Part shown: positions 27,281 to 36,078 of the stretch, in pieces
How positions within the stretch are numbered: the first letter of the stretch is position 1
How the letters are laid out: the number at the start of each line of letters is the position of its first letter
Assembly: GCA_937922945.1 (NCBI GenBank)
Contig: CAKZUP010000004.1
Coordinates: forward strand, 1-64,000
Reading direction: 5' to 3'
Length of the DNA: 64,000 nt
Source: an uncultured Granulosicoccaceae bacterium
GTDB taxonomy: Bacteria; Pseudomonadota; Gammaproteobacteria; Granulosicoccales; Granulosicoccaceae
Translations under genes and position numbers: made by a program
Notes under the pieces: generated by a model
Told to the model about the DNA's origin: nothing
The model's input: the letters and a program-made list of their open reading frames with translations, nothing else
Database searches by the model: none

Positions 27281-28162
27281 ATGGCGATAGTTTCATTCTT
27301 GGGTCTTGGTGTAATGGGGTATCCGATGGCCGGATACCTTGCCAAAAACGGACACACCGTCCGCGTCTACAACCGCACTACTGCAAAAGCTGCCGACTGG
27401 GTTAAAGAACACGGTGGCAGCGCGCACGACACGCCTGCCGACTGTGCCGATACCGCCGATGTGGTATTTGCCTGCGTTGGAAACGATGACGATTTGCGTA
27501 CCGTCACCATTGGTGAAAACGGCGCAATCGCTGCGATGAAAAAAGGTAGCGTGTTCTGCGATCACACCACCGCCTCTGCGCAAGTTGCACGAGAGCTCTA
27601 TGCTGTCGCGGCTGAACAGGGTGTGGCTTTTCTCGATGCACCGATATCCGGTGGCCAGGCTGGTGCCGAGAATGGTGCTTTAACGGTGATGGTCGGTGGT
27701 GATCAGGCGGCTTACGATGCCGCGGAGCCGATTGTTCAGCATTACAGCAAATCGGTGCGCTTGATGGGCGAGAGCGGTGCCGGCCAACTCACAAAAATGG
27801 TTAATCAGATCTGCATAGCGGGGCTGGTTCAGGGCTTGGCTGAAGGCATTCACTTTGCTGAAGCTGCAGGGCTTGATGGTCGTCAGGTTATCGATGTTAT
27901 TTCCAAAGGTGCCGCGCAATCCTGGCAGATGGAAAATCGCTATGAAACCATGCTCGACAGAAAATTCGACTACGGCTTTGCCGTTGACTGGATGCGTAAA
28001 GATCTAGGCATCGTGCTCGATGAGGCGAATCGGAACAACACCAGTTTGCCGGTCACGGCATTAGTAAACCAGTTCTACGCAGATGTGCAGGAACTGGGTG
28101 GTCAACGCTGGGACACCAGTAGCTTGCTCGCCAGACTCCCGGATAGACGCAAGAAATCCTGA
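27281..28162 (+). CDS. Beta-hydroxyacid dehydrogenase (NAD(P)-dependent)
   Basis: 293 residues. Rossmann motif GLGVMGYPMAGYL (about 8-20), catalytic-site signature DAPISGGQAGAENGALTVMVGG, and catalytic Lys172 in KMVNQICIAG, all diagnostic of the 3-hydroxyisobutyrate/tartronate-semialdehyde/sulfolactaldehyde reductase family. The C-terminal helical domain is complete. The position just after xsc raises the possibility of a C2 or C3 sulfonate aldehyde or alcohol as substrate, but the sequence alone does not decide between this and ordinary hydroxyacids. Confidence 0.88.
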   Translation: MAIVSFLGLGVMGYPMAGYLAKNGHTVRVYNRTTAKAADWVKEHGGSAHDTPADCADTADVVFACVGNDDDLRTVTIGENGAIAAMKKGSVFCDHTTASAQVARELYAVAAEQGVAFLDAPISGGQAGAENGALTVMVGGDQAAYDAAEPIVQHYSKSVRLMGESGAGQLTKMVNQICIAGLVQGLAEGIHFAEAAGLDGRQVIDVISKGAAQSWQMENRYETMLDRKFDYGFAVDWMRKDLGIVLDEANRNNTSLPVTALVNQFYADVQELGGQRWDTSSLLARLPDRRKKS

Positions 28163-28390
28163 CTGAAGTCCGTTTTTTGAAGTTGCGCTCGCGATTGCGC
28201 GTACATTGCGCTTCAAACCGGTTTTCGGCGCGTTTTGGCGTGCGATAGCGCAATCAAAACGGTCGGGTAATCCACTGATTTAAGGGTTTTTGCGGGCCGA
28301 AAGAGGCAAAACGCGTTAATGACCTCTTAAGAGGCCCGAATCGGGTCGGATTTTGCTTGATTGGTGACAAATCAATCGAGCAAAATCGCC
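28163..28390. other. Hairpin-rich intergenic region
   Basis: Contains TTTGAAG/CTTCAAA (28176-28182 and 28211-28217), CGTTTTG/CAAAACG (28231-28237 and 28255-28261), a perfect 12-bp palindrome CCTCTTAAGAGG (28323-28334) and an adjoining CCCGAATCGGG (28335-28345). The first two may end the xsc-dehydrogenase transcript; the last two lie in the leader of the Kelch gene. Confidence 0.5.
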
Positions 28391-30055
28391 ATGCGCATCG
28401 CTAAACCGCTCTGTTTCGCCTTTCTCTTTGTAGCAGTACTGCTTGCTGCTTTCCACGTTCAAGCTGTTTCGCCGCCGTCGGAGACGTGGCAGCCTTTCAC
28501 TGCCGCCAATGGCAGTCCGCAGGCTAGGCACGAATCCGGTGCTGTGGTTGTCGATGGAAAAATCTATTTACTTGGCGGTCGGGGAACACCCGATGTGCAG
28601 AGCTTTGATCCGGATACGTCAACCTGGACCAGCCATGGCCAGGCACCTCTGGAGCTGCATCACTTTCAACCTGTGGCAGTGGGCGATTCGATTTACATCA
28701 TTGGCAGCTTTACCTGCTGCTACCCGGATGAACCGTCAATTGCCGATATACACGTTTTCAACACAACATCACACACGTGGTCTGTTGAGGGCAGTATGCC
28801 AGCCTCCCGTGTCAGAGGTAGCGCTGGGGTAGTTGTAAGGGATGGAATAATTTATGTGTTAGGTGGCAATACAGCTGGGCATTCGGGTGGTGCGGTTGCG
28901 TGGTTTGACAGTTTTAATCCGGCAACAGGCGAATGGAACATCCTGCCGGATGCACCGAACGCACGCGATCACTTTTCAGCCGTGTTGGTCAATGATTATC
29001 TGGTTGCTGCGGCCGGACGACAAACAGCGCTACCTAACCCGTTTAAAAACGCTGTTGCTCAGACCGATGTCTATGACTTTGTTGAGCAGAACTGGTCTAG
29101 CGCTGATGACATACCAACGCTACGTGCAGGCGCGCTCGCCACGATGGCTGGTGACGATATTATTGTGGCCGGTGGGGAAATCAATACATCAACCACGGCG
29201 TTGGCAAGCGTTGAGGCGATGAATGTTTACTCACGAAAGTGGCGTTCATTACAGCCGCTTAATCTTGGCCGACACAGCGGTGGTGGTGTGGCACTCAATG
29301 GAGAGTTTCATGTGCTCGCTGGTAGCTTGAACACAGGTGGCGCACCTGAGACAAGCACACATGAAACGCTGGCACTGAACGAGCTCAAGAGCCTTGATTT
29401 TGATGCGGATGGTTTACTTAACAATGATGAGCGCATGTTCTATAAAACCGATCCCGCTCTTGCCGATACCGACTCGGATTCGCTAAATGATGGCGACGAA
29501 GTGAATACCCATAAAAGTAATCCGTTGTTATCAGACACGGACTCCGATGGCATCGCTGATGGCGATGAGGTGAATTTATGGCAAACCAATCCGATACTTA
29601 GCGACAGTGATGGAGACGGATTATCTGACAAAGTAGAAATAGTTGAACACACAACAGACCCACTAAAAGCAGATACTGATTCGGATGGCTTAAACGATGC
29701 GGCCGAATTGCAGCAATACATGACCGATCCGGCTAACGTTGATACAGATGCAGATGGCATACACGATGGTGATGAAATTCAACGTGGCCTTGACCCGTTA
29801 AATGATGATACCGATGATGATGGCATCATCGATGGTGAAGATGAAACACCAGCAGGTGGTGAACTTCCAGAACCGAACCCACCACCTACACCAACTCCAA
29901 CTTCTACACCGGTAACGACTCCATCGGACGGTGAGATTACGGATAGTTCAAGCGGTAATGTTTCATTGTTGTTTCTTTGTGCACTTCTAGTCGGAAGATT
30001 GTCGCGAATAAGATTAAAACGTGTCAATGTTCCGTCGAAAACATATAATAATTAG
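28391..30055 (+). CDS. Secreted Kelch-repeat and thrombospondin type-3 repeat protein
   Basis: About 554 residues. The signal peptide starts at the ATG at 28391 (FAFLFVAVLLAAFHVQA); the frame extends to TTG 28361 but would spoil the signal. Residues about 35-320 hold at least five Kelch repeats (ARHESGAVVVDGKIYLLGG-like units) forming a beta-propeller. Residues about 345-475 hold thrombospondin type-3 calcium-binding repeats (DTDSDG/DGDE patterns). A Pro/Thr-rich linker follows. The C-terminus has a membrane helix and basic tail (about 515-545), resembling cell-surface sorting tails although no GlyGly or similar tag is clear. Role unknown; probably displayed at the cell surface. Confidence 0.83.
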   Translation: MRIAKPLCFAFLFVAVLLAAFHVQAVSPPSETWQPFTAANGSPQARHESGAVVVDGKIYLLGGRGTPDVQSFDPDTSTWTSHGQAPLELHHFQPVAVGDSIYIIGSFTCCYPDEPSIADIHVFNTTSHTWSVEGSMPASRVRGSAGVVVRDGIIYVLGGNTAGHSGGAVAWFDSFNPATGEWNILPDAPNARDHFSAVLVNDYLVAAAGRQTALPNPFKNAVAQTDVYDFVEQNWSSADDIPTLRAGALATMAGDDIIVAGGEINTSTTALASVEAMNVYSRKWRSLQPLNLGRHSGGGVALNGEFHVLAGSLNTGGAPETSTHETLALNELKSLDFDADGLLNNDERMFYKTDPALADTDSDSLNDGDEVNTHKSNPLLSDTDSDGIADGDEVNLWQTNPILSDSDGDGLSDKVEIVEHTTDPLKADTDSDGLNDAAELQQYMTDPANVDTDADGIHDGDEIQRGLDPLNDDTDDDGIIDGEDETPAGGELPEPNPPPTPTPTSTPVTTPSDGEITDSSSGNVSLLFLCALLVGRLSRIRLKRVNVPSKTYNN

Positions 30056-30140
30056 GTTTCTTATTGAAATTATATTGGTCGCATTAGACAATTGCGGAGA
30101 TAGTAGTTGAATGTAGTCAACGATACTCCGGAGCTCATCT

Positions 30141-31538
30141 GTGAACAGATTTTTTAATGCATTTCTTATTGGGATTAGTGCCACCGCACTTGTTTCAGCG
30201 CCTGCTTTTGCACAGCAAGCGGATAACACACAGACACTTCCGGACGCCAAGCCCGGTGAGTGTTACGCAAAAGTTATCACACCTGCACGCTTTGCAACTC
30301 GTACCGAAGAGGTCGTTGTCCAGGAAGCATCAGAGCGTATTGTTTCCGTACCTGCCAAGTTCGAAACTGCGGAAGAGTCGGTGCAGGTTAGAGAGGCCAG
30401 TCGTCGCATAACGGTTGTGCCTGCTGAATACGGCGAAGAGTTCGAGAAAATCGAAGTCAAGCCTGCTGAAAACAATTGGGTGATGAGCAGCTCACGAAAT
30501 GCACCGGCAAGTCCGGGCGCACTGGAAGGCATTGTCCGTTCAGGGATAGAGCTTTCAAGCGTTGAACCGGGTTCCTGTTTCCGCGAGTATTTCACGCAAG
30601 CAGAGTACAAAACTGAAACACGACGTGTGCTCGTTAAGGCTGGCAGCGAAACTATCTCTGTTTTGCCCGCTCAATACGAATTGGCCGAGCAGCGGGTTGT
30701 TGTAAAAGAAGCCTATACCCGTACTGTCGATGTACCAGCCACTTATCGCACAGAGAGTGAGTCGGTTTTGGTTGAGCCTGCGCGTAGCGTCTGGAAAAAA
30801 GGTCGTGGGCCAATTGAGAAGATTGACAATACAACCGGCGAAATCATGTGTCTGGTCGAAGTTCCGGCTCGCTATGAAACACTCACAAAAACAGTGTTGG
30901 ACAAGCCTGCTTCCACTAAATCAATCGAAGTGCCTGCAGTCTATAAGACCGTTAAGGTACGACGTTTGGTTAAGCCTGCAACCGAAACCCGCGAGACGAT
31001 AGAACCCGAATATGACAATATCACCACCCAGGTAAAAGTGGCAGATGCTGGATTTTTCTGGTTGAAAAAAGGCGAATCGGCCAACGATGGTGCTCGGGCC
31101 AGTGGCAGAGAAGTATGTCTGGTTGAACAGCCAGCAGAATTTCGCACGATTAAAAAGACGGTGCTAAAGACCCCTGCCAGCACCAAGGTCGTTGAGATTC
31201 CGGCTGAGTATGAAACCGTTGAAGTAAATCGACTAGTGACACCACCAAGCGAGAATCGAACTGTCATTCCAGCTAAAACCAAGACCGTTACAAGACAAGT
31301 GCAAATTGAGCCCTCGCGTTTGGAATGGCGACAAATTCTGTGCGAAACCAATACCACGCCGAAGTTGATTACATCAATCCAACGTGCGCTAAAACGAGAA
31401 GGCTACGATCCCGGTCCGATCGATGGGGTTATTGGTCAGGATACGCTCGATGCACTTGAGAAGTTTCAGCTAAAGAATAATCTTGATCGCGGTGGTTTAA
31501 CGTACGAATCACTTAAAGCGTTGAAGGTTCAGTCTTAA
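30141..31538 (+). CDS. Periplasmic Cys/Trp block-repeat protein with peptidoglycan-binding C-terminus
   Basis: 465 residues, GTG start with a clear Sec signal (cleavage at about AFA-QQ, 24). The body has four similar blocks of 71-73 residues that start with Cys and end with Trp: C41-W113, C146-W218, C237-W307, C326-W396. Within each block a short strand motif repeats three times, of the kind PAxYxTxxxxVLxxPAS. A fifth Cys is at 401. The C-terminus (about 405-462) is a PG_binding_1 domain (IQRALKREGYDPGPIDGVIGQDTLDALEKFQ). Probably a beta-rich stalk anchored to the cell wall. I do not recognise the repeat family. A strong terminator follows. Confidence 0.8.
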   Translation: MNRFFNAFLIGISATALVSAPAFAQQADNTQTLPDAKPGECYAKVITPARFATRTEEVVVQEASERIVSVPAKFETAEESVQVREASRRITVVPAEYGEEFEKIEVKPAENNWVMSSSRNAPASPGALEGIVRSGIELSSVEPGSCFREYFTQAEYKTETRRVLVKAGSETISVLPAQYELAEQRVVVKEAYTRTVDVPATYRTESESVLVEPARSVWKKGRGPIEKIDNTTGEIMCLVEVPARYETLTKTVLDKPASTKSIEVPAVYKTVKVRRLVKPATETRETIEPEYDNITTQVKVADAGFFWLKKGESANDGARASGREVCLVEQPAEFRTIKKTVLKTPASTKVVEIPAEYETVEVNRLVTPPSENRTVIPAKTKTVTRQVQIEPSRLEWRQILCETNTTPKLITSIQRALKREGYDPGPIDGVIGQDTLDALEKFQLKNNLDRGGLTYESLKALKVQS

Positions 31539-31600
31539 GAAAAATTGAACGACAAAGCTGAGCGGCAAAAGCCAATCGCTTTACTGGATTTTATCTTTTC

Positions 31601-31630
31601 AAAGGCGGTGCGAAAGCACCGCCTTTTTTA
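31601..31630 (+). terminator. Rho-independent terminator
   Basis: AAAGGCGGTGC (31601-31611), GAAA tetraloop, then GCACCGCCTTT (31616-31626) running into further T residues. A classic intrinsic terminator ending the block-repeat protein transcript; the A/T flanks could also let it work for the convergent gene. Confidence 0.92.
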
Positions 31631-31653
31631 GTGCTCGTGTGGTTTAAATTGAG

Positions 31654-32364
31654 TTAAGGGGCCGGTCTTAGAAAATATTCTGGCAACAGCAGCTCGCTCC
31701 AAAGCGTTTGATTGTTCTTCCACAGCAATACAAGTTCTGTTATGGGTGGTGTCCAGAACCAGGCCACCAGCGTAATAAACAGTATCAGGCAACTCGCGGC
31801 TATTCTTTGCGTATCCAGTAACTTCAGCGCACTGCCAAACGAGCGCTTAATACGTGCGCCGATAAAATCGACGCTGAATATTTCATCGAGTGCCAGATGG
31901 ATGATGACCCCCATGACAACGAAGCCTGCCAATAACCAACTAACAGCCGATGCCAGTTGTAAAACGTGTTCGCCGGTCACAGCTGTTAGCACGCCGAACA
32001 TCATGGCTGCAATTAGGGAATGCAGTGCACCTCGATGTACAGTGAACTGATGAAACACGCCCCAAAGTGGGTAGCGGATTAATAAAAAAATCGCGATGGC
32101 GAACAGCCATAGCTCCAGTACGGAGAAATCGTCCAGTCGTGCAAACATCCACGCAATCGCTGCGATAGCACCAAATACTGCGAATAGAATTTTGCTCGGT
32201 ACAGAGTGCTTCAGATCGATATCCGGCAGCACACCGCCAATGGTGCCGCCTACCGTTAGCAACAATGCAGTTGATACGGGCAGGCCGAGTAATTTAGTGC
32301 AAACAGTAGCGCCAAAACTGGCCGCAGCAGCGGCTGTGAATACGTGTGTGTTAAAGTCAGCCAT
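31654..32364 (-). CDS. YdjM-like membrane-bound metal-dependent hydrolase
   Basis: 236 residues with about five membrane segments. An N-terminal FNTHVF segment, GGTIGGVLPDIDLKHS with the DID metal-binding motif, HRGALHS with two His, and HLALDEIFS are the conserved sites of the YdjM (DUF457) family, thought to be inner-membrane metal-dependent hydrolases. Substrate is unknown. Convergent with the block-repeat gene across a strong terminator. Confidence 0.83.
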   Translation of the reverse strand: MADFNTHVFTAAAAASFGATVCTKLLGLPVSTALLLTVGGTIGGVLPDIDLKHSVPSKILFAVFGAIAAIAWMFARLDDFSVLELWLFAIAIFLLIRYPLWGVFHQFTVHRGALHSLIAAMMFGVLTAVTGEHVLQLASAVSWLLAGFVVMGVIIHLALDEIFSVDFIGARIKRSFGSALKLLDTQRIAASCLILFITLVAWFWTPPITELVLLWKNNQTLWSELLLPEYFLRPAP

Positions 32365-32467
32365 GCAGGCACTTCCTGAAAATGTGTCGGTGCACGATAT
32401 CCGTGCAAGGTCGCTCGTACTTTAGGTACAGAGTGTAGCCACAATTAACTCAATGAGGTTTTTGAAC

Positions 32468-32776
32468 GTGCTGGTAACTTTTAAAACAACGGCCTATGCC
32501 GATATCACCATGTTTGGCGACGCTGCCGAGGCGTTGTTAAAACTAATGGGGCAAAGTGGCAACATACCCGGTGCCATCATGGGCGACCAAGTCGCTGATG
32601 CTTTGGCGAATTTGAAGCAAGCGCTAGCCGATCGGCCCGCAGATGACGTTGCCGAGACGTCAGAGGGTGACGAAGAACAAAGTAATAAGGTTGCACTTGC
32701 AACCAGAGCGGTGCCGCTAATCGAGCTGCTTGAAGCAGCTGCAGCATCCAGTGCCAACGTTATGTGGGATAGTTAG
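32468..32776 (+). CDS. DUF1840 family protein
   Basis: About 102 residues. The N-terminus MLVTFKTTAYADITMFGDAAEALLKLMG matches the DUF1840 family, small cytoplasmic proteins of unknown function common in proteobacteria. The frame opens at 32453, but the family begins at the GTG at 32468 (read as Met), so that start is preferred. A central acidic stretch and an Ala-rich helix end the protein. Divergent from the YdjM-like gene. Confidence 0.85.
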   Translation: MLVTFKTTAYADITMFGDAAEALLKLMGQSGNIPGAIMGDQVADALANLKQALADRPADDVAETSEGDEEQSNKVALATRAVPLIELLEAAAASSANVMWDS

Positions 32777-32797
32777 CCTAAAAACAAGTGGATTTAG

Positions 32798-34207
32798 TTA
32801 GCTGCGCATGATGCCTAAATCTTTTTGTGCAAAGTTAGCTAAATCAGGCAACGCCTGATTCAGTGCTGCTTCCTCTACGCCCATCCAGCGTGCCATTGTT
32901 GCGGCATATTGGTTAACCGATATTTGCGGAATGATGCGTCCTGCAAAGTTGCCATCGCGATCGCCCGCATCGTCATCATTAAATTGGGTTCCAAGGTTGG
33001 GCATTTGTCCGATTATTCGGCCACCATTGACAGCATCTCCAAAAACGAAGTTGTGTCCTCCCCAACCATGGTCGGTGCCGTTGCCGTTACTGGTTAGCGT
33101 GCGACCAAAATCGGAGGCCGTAAAGCTGGTCACCGAAGACGATTTATTTATATCATCCAGCGTAAATTGGAACGCCGATATGGCGGCATTAAATTCGCTG
33201 TACAGGGTTGGTAATCGTTCGTTCTGATCGGAGTGCGTATCCCAACCGCCCATCAACACAAAGAACACTTGCTGATTCATACCAAGCTGTTCGCGTGACG
33301 CGATGAGTCTGGCAACCAGATGCAGCTGTGATGCAAGCTTGTTTGTTCGGTCGAATTCCATTTGAGGCAAGGGGTTATCGTTCAGTGCCGTGTGCAATTC
33401 AGCAGTGGCGTTAGTCGCACGTGCAACCGCGTTAGAGACTTCGTTCAACATATCGGCATCTCTGGCTGCCTGACCTTGCGCAATTAGGCTTTCAAGGGTA
33501 GGGCCAATGCGCTGCAGGCGTGAGCCTGGAATCCACTCAGATACGTTGTCGTAACCAAACATACGTTCAACGGCTACATCTGCGTTCAGGCTGATGTAGT
33601 TATTGTTGGCAGAACTTAGCCAGTCGGTATTGCCGGCAATGGAAAACGTGGGCGCTATGGCTATGTCGCCATTGCAGTTCGCCGCATGGTCACCAATAGC
33701 GCCGCCCCAGCCAAATGAATCACTGCCACTGACAATACCGGCACCGGTTTGCCAGAGTTTTTGCTGCGTGTTGTGTGCGAACAACGACTCGGGTAGAAAG
33801 TTGGTGGCCAAGTAATCTGCACGCGTGGTTGGTCGGATTAATGTACCGGTATTGGCAACCACCGCGAGTCGGTTTTCTGTATACAGTTCTTGCAACACTG
33901 GAATTTCAGAGTTAAATCCGAACGCGCCTTGCGCCGCATCGTTAACTTCCAGTAAATCGGCTTCGGGTACGGCCAGATCGCCCCGCGTGGTGCGATAGGT
34001 TTGATAATCAGCGTTGTTGGCAGGCACGATAAAGTTAAACGAGTCTGCGCCTCCGGCAAGGAATAAACACACTAAAGACTTTCCTGCACCGCAGGTCATA
34101 GCGTGGGCTTGCTGACCACCGGCCATAAGGGAGACGCCGTTCGCCAAAGGCAGACAAGCAAGTTGCTTGAGTAATTTTCTACGGTTTGAATCTACTGTGC
34201 TACGCAT
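32798..34207 (-). CDS. DUF1501 domain protein with Tat-type signal
   Basis: 469 residues. The N-terminus has a twin-arginine-like signal (SNRRKLLKQLACLPLANGVSLM). The body is the DUF1501 fold, related to the alkaline phosphatase/sulfatase superfamily: LVCLFLAGGADSFNFIVP, VFFVLMGGWDTHSDQNERLP, SDFGRTLTSNGNGTDHGWGGHNFVFGD, and a C-terminal MARWMGV. The family is usually exported and paired with DUF1800; enzyme activity is not known. It lies 11 bases downstream of the DUF1800 gene with an AAGGGA ribosome-binding site. Confidence 0.9.
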   Translation of the reverse strand: MRSTVDSNRRKLLKQLACLPLANGVSLMAGGQQAHAMTCGAGKSLVCLFLAGGADSFNFIVPANNADYQTYRTTRGDLAVPEADLLEVNDAAQGAFGFNSEIPVLQELYTENRLAVVANTGTLIRPTTRADYLATNFLPESLFAHNTQQKLWQTGAGIVSGSDSFGWGGAIGDHAANCNGDIAIAPTFSIAGNTDWLSSANNNYISLNADVAVERMFGYDNVSEWIPGSRLQRIGPTLESLIAQGQAARDADMLNEVSNAVARATNATAELHTALNDNPLPQMEFDRTNKLASQLHLVARLIASREQLGMNQQVFFVLMGGWDTHSDQNERLPTLYSEFNAAISAFQFTLDDINKSSSVTSFTASDFGRTLTSNGNGTDHGWGGHNFVFGDAVNGGRIIGQMPNLGTQFNDDDAGDRDGNFAGRIIPQISVNQYAATMARWMGVEEAALNQALPDLANFAQKDLGIMRS

Positions 34208-34218
34208 GTGAGTTTCCC

Positions 34219-36078
34219 TTATCGCTGGATGTGCAAAGCAGGCGATACTTGAATCATAAACAAAGTATCTTGTGCACGAGCGAAGCGTCCAGCATCGGTA
34301 TTTGGCAGCGTGGACATATATTGAAGTAAAGTTGCACGCATGGTGTCTGGCATCGACCCAGCAAAGAAAATCAGGTTATACCAATCGAGTAATCTGCCGG
34401 GGTTCTCGGCAAGTGTTGCCAACGGTTCAAGGTCGGTGATGCTGACTCGCGGACTGTCGTCGCTTAAATCAGCACGATTATGAAAGCGGTAAACCATATG
34501 GTGATAGTTGATGTGTGTACTGGCGATGTACGCTTCAGACATGTTCTGCATTTCGGGTGATAACAATGGCCGGCCCGGTCGCAGTTGGTTTTCAGGTCTA
34601 TAAAAGTTAAACACCGACTTTGATTTCAATACGGCCTGACCACCCATTTCATCGAGTCTGTCGACGGTAAAATCGGCTGTGTTATGAATACCTTCAGCTA
34701 GTGGGCCGGGTGTTGCGTTGAGTGCGCGCCAATAATGTGCAAGTTTTATGTTGGGTTCTTTTATTTTTCCGAAATCCGGGTTTGCAGCAACACCGCGCTG
34801 AGCTTCGTCATCGAGCAATATGGCTTTTGCCACTGCGCCAAGATCACCCCTAACGCCATTGCCATTATTATTGAATACACTGGCAACGCGACCAACATAC
34901 GCCGGCGAAGGATTACTCGTGGTGAGCCTTTGTATCAGCAGCTTGGAAATAAATGGCCCAACGTTATTGTGCGCGAAGATGTTATCCAGCGCTCGTTGCA
35001 TGTCCTGTTCGGTGCTGAGCCCGGCGGGTACTACTGCGTTGTTCAACAGAGTTTTACTGCCAGTATCATGAAATTCTTCGTTGGGTACCATGCGACCTAA
35101 AAAGCGGTCGGCCGGTAAATTGGTATCGCCCCAATAGCGCGAGTTAGGGTAATCCCAGCCGGTGAATACGCGTGCGAACTCTTCAATGATTTTTTGAGAG
35201 TAAGACGGAATAGGGTTCGACGGATTAACCAATTCTCCCTGGTTATCCAATTCAAATAAGCCAATGGAGAACAGTTGCAGAACTTCGCGGGCAAAGTTTT
35301 CATCGGGCCGAACGTTTTCAGCCACGTTGGCCTTTTCGTTTCTGACCATACTTAAGTACACGCCCATAACCGGGTGCAGCGCAACATCTTCAAGCAGTTG
35401 TCGGTAATTGCCAAACGCATTGCGCGCAATCATGTCGTGATAGTCGGCGATACCGTATTGGTTCTGACCCAGCGCTTTGTCGAGATCGGAGACGACAAAT
35501 ATTTGCGTTAAAGCAAAGGTCATGCGTTGTCTTAGCTGATCGGGCTGACCAAGGGCATTGTTCCACCACTCTTCGTGGCGATCTTTACGACGACTACCGT
35601 TACTGTTGGCCTGGGTGTAGGGTAGTGTCAGCGATACCGGCAACTGTAATTGCTGATCGATCCAGGCAGATTTACTTCCAATACTTTTAAATTCGGCTAT
35701 TGAACTTTCCGTTGCGCCAAACGTTGCTTGATTTAAAAATCGGGCCGCATCGATATCGGCAGGGTCGAGGTTGGATGTTGCATCGGTGGTAATCGGGTCG
35801 CCGGTTCCCGGGTTTTCAACCACGGGTGCGCCGCTGGTTGTGTCGGAGCCTGTACTGCTACTCCCGGTTGTGCCGGTGCCGGTCGTGCCAGTGCCCGTTG
35901 TACCGCCGTCCGTTGTACCGCCACCCGTTGTACCGCCACCTGTGGTTGAGGTGCCTGTTGTACTACCACCAGTTCCGCCGACGGTTCCCGAAGAGCCGCC
36001 GTCGCCAACCACCACACCACTGTCGCTGCACGAACTTAACAGCAGGGCGAGCATCATCGATAAGATTAATTTGGTCAT
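34219..36078 (-). CDS. DUF1800 domain lipoprotein
   Basis: 619 residues. A signal peptide with lipobox LSSC (Cys about 17) is followed by a Gly/Thr-rich low-complexity linker (about 25-90) and the DUF1800 domain from about 108: DIDAARFLNQATFGATESSIAEF, RQRMTFALTQIFVVSD, ENFAREVLQLFSIGLFELD, FARVFTGWDY. Function unknown; DUF1800/DUF1501 pairs are widespread and thought to act at the cell surface. Operon with the DUF1501 gene. The linker DNA is a degenerate GGT/ACC-type repeat (about 35830-36000). Confidence 0.88.
   Translation of the reverse strand: MTKLILSMMLALLLSSCSDSGVVVGDGGSSGTVGGTGGSTTGTSTTGGGTTGGGTTDGGTTGTGTTGTGTTGSSSTGSDTTSGAPVVENPGTGDPITTDATSNLDPADIDAARFLNQATFGATESSIAEFKSIGSKSAWIDQQLQLPVSLTLPYTQANSNGSRRKDRHEEWWNNALGQPDQLRQRMTFALTQIFVVSDLDKALGQNQYGIADYHDMIARNAFGNYRQLLEDVALHPVMGVYLSMVRNEKANVAENVRPDENFAREVLQLFSIGLFELDNQGELVNPSNPIPSYSQKIIEEFARVFTGWDYPNSRYWGDTNLPADRFLGRMVPNEEFHDTGSKTLLNNAVVPAGLSTEQDMQRALDNIFAHNNVGPFISKLLIQRLTTSNPSPAYVGRVASVFNNNGNGVRGDLGAVAKAILLDDEAQRGVAANPDFGKIKEPNIKLAHYWRALNATPGPLAEGIHNTADFTVDRLDEMGGQAVLKSKSVFNFYRPENQLRPGRPLLSPEMQNMSEAYIASTHINYHHMVYRFHNRADLSDDSPRVSITDLEPLATLAENPGRLLDWYNLIFFAGSMPDTMRATLLQYMSTLPNTDAGRFARAQDTLFMIQVSPALHIQR

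Noticed and set aside
35830-36000. Repeat-like DNA of ACC/GGT triplets
   Set aside because: Explained as the codons of the Gly/Thr-rich linker in the DUF1800 lipoprotein rather than a separate element.
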